NCBI GenBank assembly: GCA_000433535.1 | Contig: FR892671.1 | Coordinates: 139,205-203,204, forward strand | Length of the DNA stretch: 64,000 bases | Direction of reading: 5' to 3' | From: Dorea sp. CAG:317 | GTDB taxonomy: Bacteria; Bacillota; Clostridia; Lachnospirales; Lachnospiraceae | Part shown: positions 45,223 through 53,244 of the stretch, one piece after another | How positions within the stretch are numbered: the first letter of the stretch is position 1 | Layout of the letters: each line of letters opens with the position of its first letter | Made by a program: the position numbers and the translations under genes | Notes under the pieces: model-generated | Seen by the model: the letters and a program-made list of their open reading frames with translations, nothing else | Told to the model about the DNA's origin: nothing | Databases searched by the model: none

Positions 45223-45706
45223 CCTATTGAATTTTATCATACACTTTTATATTAATCGGAGGAATCTTATCGATTACCTGTTCCCTTCTTAACCGTTTTC
45301 TTTTTATAAACGATTTATGACTCCAAGTCTCAGATTTTACTTATAATCTTCGATACCTTATTTATATCCCTCTAAAAGTTTATATAAAATAATTATTTTG
45401 ATTATTATATCTATAACCGTTCCCTTTATAGCCAGTGCCCTTATTATTTGTCTATAAAAGTATTAAGTTATTCTCTCTATAATCTTTATTTTATATTCTT
45501 TGTTATATACATCTGCCTATCAGAACTGTTGCCCAATAAACAATATGCATATTAATTATATAAATCGATAGATTAGGTAATGTTTCTTCACACATTGTCT
45601 AATCTCTTTGAAGTTCTGTGGTATTATCCTCAATATGTCTGCAGATGTTAATCTTTATCATCCGGTTTTCTCTGCTCCGATTTCACTTTTCATTCTCACT
45701 TACCGG

Positions 45707-45796
45707 TTATCTTCTATGGTAAAGGCTTAATTGACGGGAACTTTTCTCTGCCATACCACTAACATATTGACTTGTTGATTCTTTTACATTGTCCAA
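45707..45796 (-). CDS. Possible 29-aa peptide in the orphan transcript
   Basis: A TTG-started frame reads (M)DNVKESTSQYVSGMAEK and on to a basic end. GGAGG lies 9 nt upstream. The ribosome site is part of AGGCTTAAT, which has a perfect 9-bp partner near the end of the frame, so it could be hidden by RNA folding. Whether it is translated is unknown. Confidence 0.25.
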   Translation of the reverse strand: MDNVKESTSQYVSGMAEKSSRQLSLYHRR

Positions 45797-45961
45797 TGGA
45801 TTAAGCCTCCTTTTCTAAATTTCCAAACTCTCCATCTCACCAACATATGAAACAGAATGTTCACAAATAACACTTTGCCGGAAAATCCTTTTTTCCTTTG
45901 CCAGAACCCTTTCTCGTCAGATTCCTTTTTGTTATTGTTTAATCTCTTTTGGATTGACTTT

Positions 45962-45990
45962 ATAATAGCACCGGAGTTTTGATTTGTCAA
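45962..45990 (-). promoter_or_regulatory. Consensus promoter of the orphan transcript
   Basis: Minus-strand TTGACA and TATTAT with a 17-bp spacer. It is one of the best sigma-A promoters in the window and points away from bioY into the 'empty' spacer. Confidence 0.7.
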
Positions 45991-46107
45991 CACTATTTTT
46001 GTGTTTTTATTTATTTATTTTATTATTTTTATTCACCGTTATTATTTTCAGACTTTTTGTGTTTTTATATTTAATTCGCACTTTTCTTTCACTTCTACAC
46101 AATTCAT

Positions 46108-46161
46108 TTGTTAACCATCTATTCGATTTTGGTTGACATACTAAAATACGGAGAATATAAT
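46108..46161 (+). promoter_or_regulatory. BirA operator and promoter of bioY
   Basis: TTGTTAACC-N14-GGTTGACA matches the Firmicute biotin repressor site. Its right half contains the -35 TTGACA (46133-46138); TATAAT (46156-46161) follows after 17 bp. Biotin-bound BirA would therefore block the promoter. Confidence 0.88.
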
Positions 46162-46200
46162 TCAAATCAATGATTATTTTTTACAAAGGAGATTACCAAA

Positions 46201-46761
46201 ATGACAACAACGAACTCTATATCTTCCACGAAACGAATGGTCTGGGTTGCTTTATTTACCGCTATCACTTGTATTTTAGCCCCTTTGTCCATCCCGATTC
46301 CCATCAGTCCTGTGCCAATCACTTTAACGAATCTGGTTCTGTTTATCAGCCTCTATATACTGTCGTGGAAAGAAGCTCTTATAAGCTATATCCTCTATCT
46401 TCTCTTAGGAATCTGCGGGCTTCCGGTATTCTCCGGCTTCTCTGGCGGAATCGGAAAACTTGCAGGTCCTACCGGAGGATATCTGGCAGGATTTATATTT
46501 TTGATTTTAATTGCCGGATTTTTTATGAAAATCTTTCCAAAGAAAAAGACTCTGACGATTCTTGGCATGGTGCTCGGAATGGCTGCCACCTATATCTTTG
46601 GAACACTGTGGCTCGCTGCTCAGATGGAGCTTTCCTTTACCGCCGCCTTATCCGTCGGAGTCTTTCCTTATTTGCTTGGAGACGCCGTCAAAATTGCCGC
46701 CGCCTCCATAGTTGGTCCGATATTACAGAACCGTCTCTTTTTTATCCGCGATAATAATTGA
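46201..46761 (+). CDS. bioY: Biotin transporter substrate-binding subunit
   Basis: A 186-aa ECF-type S component with six membrane helices. Conserved parts are LSIPIPISPVPITLTNLVLFIS, GLPVFSGFSGGIGKLAGPTGGYLAGFI and LGDAVKIAAASIVGP. It imports biotin with a shared ECF module not seen here. The ATG follows CAAAGGAGATT. The BirA operator upstream ties it to biotin status. No biotin synthesis genes are nearby. Its 3' end overlaps the convergent hydratase gene by 20 bp. Confidence 0.96.
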   Translation: MTTTNSISSTKRMVWVALFTAITCILAPLSIPIPISPVPITLTNLVLFISLYILSWKEALISYILYLLLGICGLPVFSGFSGGIGKLAGPTGGYLAGFIFLILIAGFFMKIFPKKKTLTILGMVLGMAATYIFGTLWLAAQMELSFTAALSVGVFPYLLGDAVKIAAASIVGPILQNRLFFIRDNN

Positions 46762-49021
46762 TCAGACATCCTTTCAGAATAATTTCTCTCTCGGCGTCTG
46801 TCATATCACCAAGTTTAAAATGAACCTCTTTTAATTCATTTCCCACAACGTATGCCTTGATATCTGCCGCTTTCTCTTCGATTGCCCGGCGGATATCCGG
46901 CACAAATATATAATCACCGTTCTGGAAGCTCAACTTCTCATGGTCTTCTTCGGTAATAAATGGAAGCATCCCCCAGTTGATCAGGTTCGAGCGATATCTC
47001 TTTGTCGCATACTCACATGCAATATTCGCCCATCCTCCAAGAACCTTCTGACAGGATGCGGCTTGTTCTCTCGCTGAACCGTCTCCTGGTTTTACTGCAA
47101 AAATCGTACTTCCGATTCCAAGATTTCCTTCACCTGCTTCCGGGTAGGTTTCTCTTACTTTACCCATTACTTCTTTTAACTCTTCCAGCACTTCAAGAGG
47201 ACACGTTCCTGCTTCGATTGCTTTCTGCGCCTTCTGAACTTCCTTTGCTCTTCCCACATAAGCCGGGTCTTTTCTGGACAATGCAAATTCTGCAAGTCCC
47301 AGTGGGTTCGAACGATAGGAGGATGTTTCTCCTGACGGGATCAGTTCGTCTGTAGTTGTTACCGGATCATGAATCTCAGACACTACTTTCAGAAGCAGAT
47401 TCTCCGGAAGCGCCGGCATCTTCGGCCAGTCTTTAATGTTCGGACCAAACTTGATCTCCACAGAATCATCTGCCACGCCTTTACTGTCAAATACTCTGTT
47501 TGCATAGATCTTCTCATCAAAATGATAGGTCTGTCCGGTGTATTCTACATCCATAGCTGTTGCCGGTGTAAGGAATCCTTTATTTGCTGCTGTTGCCGCA
47601 ATTGAACGAGCATCCATAAGAGCCACAGATGCAATCTGTCCGCTCTGAAGCTTAGAACCTTCTCGGTTCGGGAAGTTACGTGTAGAGTGACGAATAGAAA
47701 AAGCTCCATTTGCCGGTGTATCCCCTGCGCCAAAACATGGTCCGCAGAATGCTGTCTTCACGATTGTTCCTGCCTGCATAAGATCAGCCACCACTCCGTT
47801 TTTCACAAGTTCCATATAGATTGGCGTACTTGCCGGATATACACTGAATGTAAATGCATCCGAACCGATATAATGACCTTTGATAATATCTGCTGCCGCA
47901 CAAATATTTTCAAAGCCACCGCCGGCACATCCTGCAATAATTCCCTGATCCACGTATAATTTTCCATTTACAATCTTGTCCTGAAGCGAATAATCCACAG
48001 CGCCGTCAAGACTTATCAGCGCTTTCTTCTCTACGTCATGAAGCACGTCCTTTAAATTTGCATTGACTTCATCAATCGTGTATACATTAGACGGATGGAA
48101 CGGCATAGCGATCATCGGTTTGATCTCACTTAAATTTACATACACAAAGCCATCGTAGTAAGCAACTGCTCCCGGATTCAATTCTTTGTATTCTTCTACT
48201 CTTCCATGAGTCTCATAAAATTCTTTGATTGTTTCATCCGTTTTCCATATAGAAGAAAGACAGGTCGTCTCTGTTGTCATAACATCAATACCGATACGAT
48301 AATCTGCACTCAGCTTATCCACACCAGGTCCGACAAATTCCATCACTTTATTATTTACATAGCCATTTCCGAATGTCGCGCCTATAATTGCAAGAGCGAT
48401 ATCCTGAGGTCCTACTCCCTTCATCGGCTCACCGTCCAGATAGATTCCTACTACCTGCGGCATCTTAATATCATAAGTTTTATTTAAAAGCTGTTTTACA
48501 AGCTCCGGTCCTCCTTCGCCCATTGCCATCGTTCCCAGCGCACCATAGCGCGTATGGCTGTCCGATCCAAGGATCATCTTGCCGCCGCCTGCAAGCATCT
48601 CACGGGCATACTGATGGATAACAGCCTGATGAGGCGGCACATAGACACCTCCGTATTTCTTTGCACAGGTCAGTCCAAACATATGGTCATCCTCATTGAT
48701 AGTTCCGCCTACCGCGCACAACGAATTGTGACAGTTGGTAAGAACATACGGAATCGGAAATTTCTCAAGTCCTGACGCTCTCGCTGTCTGAATGATACCT
48801 ACGAATGTAATATCATGAGATGTCAACTTATCAAATTTAATCTGCAGTCTGTCCATATTACCGGATGTATTATGTTCAGATAAAATATTATAAGCCATTG
48901 TTTCTTTGGCTGCTTCTTCTCTGGAAACTTTTCTTCCGGTCTTTGCCGCCACTTCTTCACAGCTTTCCACAATCTCTGTTCCATTTAACAGATACACACC
49001 TTTGTCATATAATTTCACCAT
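46742..49021 (-). CDS. Aconitase-family hydratase (YbhJ-like)
   Basis: A 759-aa aconitase-superfamily protein. It has GSDSHTRYGALG (about residue 153), and three possible [4Fe-4S] cysteines in IAGCAGGGFEN and FCGPCFGAGD, followed by the substrate-binding loop RHSTRNFPNREGS. The swivel domain with KRYRSNLINWG is at the C-terminus. It resembles E. coli YbhJ, an uncharacterised hydratase, more than true aconitase. No other TCA-cycle gene is near. A PucR/CdaR regulator gene sits 14 bp upstream. Substrate unknown; a hydroxy-dicarboxylate or tricarboxylate is likely. Confidence 0.88.
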   Translation of the reverse strand: MVKLYDKGVYLLNGTEIVESCEEVAAKTGRKVSREEAAKETMAYNILSEHNTSGNMDRLQIKFDKLTSHDITFVGIIQTARASGLEKFPIPYVLTNCHNSLCAVGGTINEDDHMFGLTCAKKYGGVYVPPHQAVIHQYAREMLAGGGKMILGSDSHTRYGALGTMAMGEGGPELVKQLLNKTYDIKMPQVVGIYLDGEPMKGVGPQDIALAIIGATFGNGYVNNKVMEFVGPGVDKLSADYRIGIDVMTTETTCLSSIWKTDETIKEFYETHGRVEEYKELNPGAVAYYDGFVYVNLSEIKPMIAMPFHPSNVYTIDEVNANLKDVLHDVEKKALISLDGAVDYSLQDKIVNGKLYVDQGIIAGCAGGGFENICAAADIIKGHYIGSDAFTFSVYPASTPIYMELVKNGVVADLMQAGTIVKTAFCGPCFGAGDTPANGAFSIRHSTRNFPNREGSKLQSGQIASVALMDARSIAATAANKGFLTPATAMDVEYTGQTYHFDEKIYANRVFDSKGVADDSVEIKFGPNIKDWPKMPALPENLLLKVVSEIHDPVTTTDELIPSGETSSYRSNPLGLAEFALSRKDPAYVGRAKEVQKAQKAIEAGTCPLEVLEELKEVMGKVRETYPEAGEGNLGIGSTIFAVKPGDGSAREQAASCQKVLGGWANIACEYATKRYRSNLINWGMLPFITEEDHEKLSFQNGDYIFVPDIRRAIEEKAADIKAYVVGNELKEVHFKLGDMTDAEREIILKGCLINYYRG

Positions 49022-49035
49022 GCCTTCTAGTCCTC

Positions 49036-50121
49036 CTATGCTTTCATATTTTTCATGTGTTCGGCTACCATCATTGCTATCTTAAATGTCATTGCTTCAT
49101 CAAATACTCTGACATCAAGCCCCGTTTTCTTCTGAATCTTTTCCAGACGATACACCAGTGTATTGCGGTGGATATACAGTTGTCTGGACGTCTCAGATAT
49201 ATTTAGATTGTTATCAAAAAATGTATATACGGTTGTCAGTTCTTCCTCTTCGAAAATATCTGCTGCCCCGCCATGAAAAACTTCTTTCAAGAACATTTCA
49301 CACAGCGATCTTGGCAGCTGATGAATCAGTCGCCCGATTCCAAGCTCATCATACGCAAGAATTCCGCGTTCTGCATAAAAGACGCGTCCGACCTCCAGCG
49401 CCACTTGCGCCTCCTGATAGGATCGAGGCACTTCTTTTAACTCCTGCACGATTGTACCATACGCTACGCGCACACTTGCCATCGCCTCCATGTTCAGCGT
49501 GTCTGTGATCACCCGGGCAATCTGCTGTGCATCCTCATACCCCTCTGATTGTTCCAGCGCTTTCACAAGTATGACATGATGATTATCCACTGCCGTAACA
49601 AAATTCTTTCTTCCGGACGCATACAGTCCTCGCAGCGTCTCAATAATCAGATCTTCTCCTTCATTTTTCTTCTCGATCACATATACAAGCCTTTTTTGAT
49701 CTGTTGCAATTCCCATTTTATCTGCCTGATTATAAATATCCACAAGCAACAGATTGTCAAGAAGCAGATTCTGAATAAAGCGATTCTTATCCAGCTTGTC
49801 CTTGTAGGCAGTCAAAAGGCTGGTCAACTGGCTGACTCCCATTCTTCCTGCCATTTCCATATTTGCAGATTCGCCCTCAAGCGCTAACAGATAGATTGGA
49901 TTTTCTTCATCAAACACAAAAAAGAACCCCTGTTTTTCCCGCAAAATCTCCAGATTCTCATCAGCATCCTGCCAGAGTTCCTGCACCTGTTTTTCACACT
50001 TCTGCATTTTCTCATGGGTCATTACAAGACAGGTTCCCTTCCTGTCCCATACAGCACAATCAAATCCGGCAATATTCTTAATGTCCTGCACCGTTTTATG
50101 CAATACTTTATTTGATAACAT
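49036..50121 (-). CDS. CdaR/PucR-family transcriptional regulator
   Basis: A 361-aa regulator. The N-terminal part (about 1-130) looks like the sugar-diacid recognition domain of CdaR (start LSNKVLHKTVQDIKNIAGFDCAVWDRKG). The C-terminus has the PucR-type helix-turn-helix (NLNISETSRQLYIHRNTLVYRLEKIQ). The ATG with GGGAGG 8 nt upstream is used in place of the frame five codons longer. It shares a transcript with the hydratase, which suggests that both respond to a small organic diacid. Confidence 0.9.
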   Translation of the reverse strand: MLSNKVLHKTVQDIKNIAGFDCAVWDRKGTCLVMTHEKMQKCEKQVQELWQDADENLEILREKQGFFFVFDEENPIYLLALEGESANMEMAGRMGVSQLTSLLTAYKDKLDKNRFIQNLLLDNLLLVDIYNQADKMGIATDQKRLVYVIEKKNEGEDLIIETLRGLYASGRKNFVTAVDNHHVILVKALEQSEGYEDAQQIARVITDTLNMEAMASVRVAYGTIVQELKEVPRSYQEAQVALEVGRVFYAERGILAYDELGIGRLIHQLPRSLCEMFLKEVFHGGAADIFEEEELTTVYTFFDNNLNISETSRQLYIHRNTLVYRLEKIQKKTGLDVRVFDEAMTFKIAMMVAEHMKNMKA

Positions 50122-50403
50122 ACATATGCCTCCCAAATATTCACATACACGCTTATTCTAGCACATGAAAATAAAGCTGTCTAACATTTTAACGTGCGAA
50201 AGCAAACAATTATTCGATATCATATTCTTGATAAAGTTTCTCACACAATTCAAAATCCTGCACCGCTTTTATATCCGCGAAAAAGGAGTCTTCTTATGAG
50301 AATAAGTATAAAGAATCCATCCCCGATTATCAAGGTTTTTCGCATATATGAAATAGAGACTCATTACCTGATGATTATTTCCTCTGATTGGACATTTTTG
50401 ACA
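50122..50403. other. Spacer between PucR regulator and pnuC terminator
   Basis: About 280 bp upstream of the regulator gene. A plus-strand frame from ATG 50296 has AAAAAGGAG upstream but runs through the pnuC terminator into the antisense of pnuC, so I do not call it. No other feature is clear. Confidence 0.45.
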
Positions 50404-50441
50404 CAACAAAAGCGGGTATACCCACCAAGATATACCCGCTT
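50404..50441. terminator. Terminator of the pnuC operon
   Basis: AAGCGGGTATA and TATACCCGCTT form an 11-bp stem with a 10-nt loop, 16 bp past the pnuC stop; CTTTTG follows on the minus strand. Confidence 0.8.
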
Positions 50442-50456
50442 CTTTCTATCGTTCTT

Positions 50457-51149
50457 TTATTTATTTTCTTTATTTTTTGCAGCCAGTTTCTTCCAGTTGT
50501 AATATCCGTATATAGAGTTAAACAGATAAGCAACCCACATCACTACCATGGTGATCGCAGAAGAATCTTTACCAATCAACAGTACCCACATCACCACAGA
50601 TACAATGTTGACGATAATCCACAAAAGCCACTGTTCTGCGTAACGTGCAACCTGCATGATTAACGCAATAACAGAGAATACCGTTGACATTGCATCAATA
50701 AGCGCAAGCTGCCCACCTAGATGCGTCAAAATCTGCCAATAGATCACGACAATTACTGCTGTTGCAACAAGAAGCAGGACAATCTGCTTTGGTGTCAGCG
50801 CTTTTCCCTCTACTTCACCACTCTCTTCGTCTTTATGTCTGGACCAGAGGTAGAAACCAACGAAATTCATCGGAATATAATAAAATGCATTTAACATAAA
50901 TTCACCGTATAAATGGTTATTAAATGTAAGATATGCGTAGATTGCTACATTGATGGTCGCAAACACATACGTACTTACTTTTCCTTTTGCCGCCAATACA
51001 ACACCTAATATTCCTGTGATTCCACTGATTAAAGCCAGTGTATTGTCTCCCCAGATAATGCTCAGCACGATCATAATCACGGTAGATAATACAAGCCAAC
51101 ACTTTTCAAACATACTCCAGCCTTTAAAAAATTCTTTTACTTTACTCAT
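50457..51149 (-). CDS. pnuC: PnuC-family nicotinamide riboside-type transporter
   Basis: A 230-aa membrane protein with seven or eight helices and PnuC features: GVLAAKGKVSTYVFATINVAIYAY near residue 60, an NAFYYIPMNFVGFYLW segment, and NIVSVVMWV later. PnuC proteins pass nicotinamide riboside by facilitated diffusion; relatives carry thiamine, riboflavin or nucleosides, so the substrate may differ here. AAGAAGGAAC precedes the chosen ATG. It overlaps the PfkB kinase gene by 8 bp, fitting trapping of the substrate by phosphorylation. Confidence 0.92.
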   Translation of the reverse strand: MSKVKEFFKGWSMFEKCWLVLSTVIMIVLSIIWGDNTLALISGITGILGVVLAAKGKVSTYVFATINVAIYAYLTFNNHLYGEFMLNAFYYIPMNFVGFYLWSRHKDEESGEVEGKALTPKQIVLLLVATAVIVVIYWQILTHLGGQLALIDAMSTVFSVIALIMQVARYAEQWLLWIIVNIVSVVMWVLLIGKDSSAITMVVMWVAYLFNSIYGYYNWKKLAAKNKENK

Positions 51150-52050
51150 TGTTCCTTCTTCCTTCCTCAAATTCCTCTGTTGTCAATACAGGTCCTTTTA
51201 CACTTACTACTTTTGCAGAAATACAGTTTGCCATCTGAATAGACTCCGCAAAACGATATCCCGCCGTCCGCATTGCAATCACCGCTCCGATATGGGAATC
51301 TCCTGCTCCGATGGTATCTACCACTTCTGCCTTTTTCGACGGAATCACATGGTGCTTTCCTTCTTCCAGAAGGTGTACCCCCTCTTTTCCCAAAGTAATC
51401 AATACGGTATTTCCTGTCCATCCATGAAGCTTTTCCGAAGCCTTCACAATCTCTTCTTCACCGGTGGATGTCACTGCCTCTAACTCATTCAAATGAATGA
51501 CCGGCTTAAGCGCATACATGCGTTTTGCTTTTTCCTCAGAAATATAAGTAATCCGCGGTCCCGGAGCATAGTATACCGTCATCTCCCGGTGTTCCTCCAG
51601 GAAGTCAAGAATGGCATCTCCGCCATCTCCTTCCAGCTCATATCCACTTACGTACACGGAATCATAGTTCTCCACATTCAGAGTCTTAAACCATTCACGT
51701 TTAAAATGGCATTCTATTCCGGGTACAGTTAAAAACGTGCGTTCTCCATCTGCTTCTACCATACACAGGCAGTAGCCATTATCCGAATCCGCCGAACAAA
51801 TCGGACTATTATGCCCTGCTCTTTGTAATTCTTTTCGGATAAAATCTGCATACATTCCGGTTCCCACCGGTGCAAATAACGTATAGTTTGTCCCGAAATG
51901 CTTTAGTATATCTGCAACATTATATGCACATCCTCCGACCATCATGGTCTGTCCCTTCGCATATACATCTGTACCGGACTTTGGAATCTGATCAATCTCC
52001 ATCACAATATCCAGCATTGCCGCACCAACGACTATACATCCTTTTCCCAT
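51142..52050 (-). CDS. PfkB-family carbohydrate/nucleoside kinase
   Basis: A 302-aa ribokinase-fold enzyme. It has VGAAMLDIVMEIDQIP at the start, the GGCAYNVADILKHFG substrate motif (about residue 39) and the anion-hole signature DTIGAGDSHIGA with the catalytic aspartate (about 250). It phosphorylates a sugar or nucleoside with ATP. It overlaps the glycohydrolase gene by 19 bp and the pnuC gene by 8 bp, so the three are translationally coupled. E. coli YegV has the same neighbourhood type. A free ribose or an N-riboside is the likely substrate. Confidence 0.92.
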   Translation of the reverse strand: MGKGCIVVGAAMLDIVMEIDQIPKSGTDVYAKGQTMMVGGCAYNVADILKHFGTNYTLFAPVGTGMYADFIRKELQRAGHNSPICSADSDNGYCLCMVEADGERTFLTVPGIECHFKREWFKTLNVENYDSVYVSGYELEGDGGDAILDFLEEHREMTVYYAPGPRITYISEEKAKRMYALKPVIHLNELEAVTSTGEEEIVKASEKLHGWTGNTVLITLGKEGVHLLEEGKHHVIPSKKAEVVDTIGAGDSHIGAVIAMRTAGYRFAESIQMANCISAKVVSVKGPVLTTEEFEEGRRNNE

Positions 52051-53042
52051 GTCACTCTCCCTCTCTTCTCTATGATTGCATCCGCATAATGTTCAAAATC
52101 TACTTGGTTTGCCTTCTGGATCAAAGCAACATATTCCTGTGGAATTTTCTCCATCCCCTGCGCCGCACCACAAATGGCAGTCGCCATAGCGCCGATGGTA
52201 TCTGTATCTCCGCCCAGATTTGCACAGAGAAGTGCACATTTTTTCACATCAAATCCATAATACGCAATCGCAAGTGCTGCCGGAACTGATTCCGAAGTAT
52301 TCACTCCAGCCCCTACCAGATTATAGAGATTTTCCAAAAATGCAGTTTCATCATCCTTGTACTTTTCTGCCAGCTTCACTCCAAGCATCGTTCTTGCACT
52401 TAACGACGGGCTTGGGGTGGAGGCTCCTAATTCCATGGCATATTCTGTGACAGAAAGAGCGTCTTCTATCATTTTCTCACGATTTTGATACTCCATTGCC
52501 GAAGCCACTGCCATGGCAATCATAGACGCTCCGGCAATTGTAATATCACTGGTATGCGTCACGCAGGAAACTGCCGCCACATATCGGCATAATTCTTCTT
52601 TTTGCGCAGTTGTAAATAAAGTGCCGATAGGCGCGATTCTCATTGCCGCACCATTGGACACCGCCTCATCTGAAAATTCTTTTGCACTTTTCCCTTCTTG
52701 AAAAAGCTTTAAAGCAACTTTAGAAGTCGGACCAAGAATATTATTTTCAAAGGCATTCTCCTTTTCTGCCCACTTTAAGATGTATGTTGCAATACTCTGA
52801 CTGTCCGGCACAAAATCTGTCTCTATCAGACTATCTAAAATTGTCAGCGCCTGACTTGTATCATCTGTAAATTGCCCTGCCTTATATTGATAAGAAATAA
52901 TATTTTCCGGACACCCATCTAAAAAATCCGTAATCACACCATAATGTTCGAGACACCGCTTTCGGCTCCACAGTTCCGGCGGCATACCCATGGCATCTCC
53001 AATCGCCATCCCGTATAGTGCTCCCATTACTTTATCTCTCAT
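52032..53042 (-). CDS. ADP-ribosylglycohydrolase-family enzyme
   Basis: A 336-aa all-helical dinuclear metal hydrolase. Metal ligands appear in YGMAIGDAMGMP (about residue 12), GQFTDDTSQAL (about 56) and LGGDTDTIGAMATAICG (about 278). Family members cleave N- or O-glycosidic bonds to ADP-ribose or ribose. It is the first gene of the operon with PfkB and PnuC, and divergent from a GntR regulator, the same partner set as yegU in E. coli. I infer cleavage of an imported riboside or its phosphate, not protein de-ADP-ribosylation. Confidence 0.92.
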   Translation of the reverse strand: MRDKVMGALYGMAIGDAMGMPPELWSRKRCLEHYGVITDFLDGCPENIISYQYKAGQFTDDTSQALTILDSLIETDFVPDSQSIATYILKWAEKENAFENNILGPTSKVALKLFQEGKSAKEFSDEAVSNGAAMRIAPIGTLFTTAQKEELCRYVAAVSCVTHTSDITIAGASMIAMAVASAMEYQNREKMIEDALSVTEYAMELGASTPSPSLSARTMLGVKLAEKYKDDETAFLENLYNLVGAGVNTSESVPAALAIAYYGFDVKKCALLCANLGGDTDTIGAMATAICGAAQGMEKIPQEYVALIQKANQVDFEHYADAIIEKRGRVTWEKDV

Positions 53043-53061
53043 ATTACTACATCTCCTCTCT

Positions 53062-53153
53062 ACTTATTATAATAAGTTATTTTTATTCACTCGTCTATCC
53101 ACAAAATAAACAAAATATCAGTATATTTTTTTGTTAACTTATTATAATAAGTT
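53062..53153. promoter_or_regulatory. Two identical palindromic operators, GntR-type
   Basis: ACTTATTATAATAAGT occurs twice (53062-53077 and 53137-53152), a perfect 16-bp palindrome; the second extends to AACTTATTATAATAAGTT. Centres are 75 bp apart. The first includes the likely -10 of the glycohydrolase operon; the second is just upstream of the -35 of the GntR gene. The GntR protein encoded alongside is the expected binder. Confidence 0.82.
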
Positions 53154-53164
53154 GGAGAATCCAT

Positions 53165-53193
53165 TTGAATTTTATTACTCACTCAAGTATAAT
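53165..53193 (+). promoter_or_regulatory. Promoter of the GntR regulator gene
   Basis: TTGAAT and TATAAT with a 17-bp spacer, about 50 bp before the ATG. An operator copy ends 12 bp upstream of the -35. Confidence 0.68.
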
Positions 53194-53244
53194 AGAATTA
53201 TATGATTTAAGGGATTATCATTCCCGTGAAATGGGGACATTACT

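Larger units (their letters stand above)
45181..45955 (-). ncRNA. Candidate orphan transcript, about 775 nt, unknown class
   Basis: This 1.1-kb gap between the TPR/P-loop gene and bioY has no convincing long reading frame. A consensus minus-strand promoter lies at its right end and an intrinsic terminator at its left end. Between them the minus strand has several local stems: AGATTAG/CTAATCT near 45571-45606, CTTTTATAG/CTATAAAGG near 45425-45460, CGTTT/AAACG near 45300 and GACT/AGTC near 45330. It also has short frames, one with a good ribosome site. It may be a structured RNA, a short-peptide mRNA or the remains of a gene. I could not assign a known RNA class. Confidence 0.45.

Noticed and set aside
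45784..45993. 69-aa minus-strand frame in the bioY spacer
   Set aside because: Its start codon is the -35 TTGACA of the strong promoter, so the full frame would not be transcribed; no family match.
50296..50502. 68-aa plus-strand frame with AAAAAGGAG upstream
   Set aside because: It reads through the pnuC terminator and then antisense to pnuC; the hydrophobic end is a by-product of the reverse strand of membrane-helix codons.
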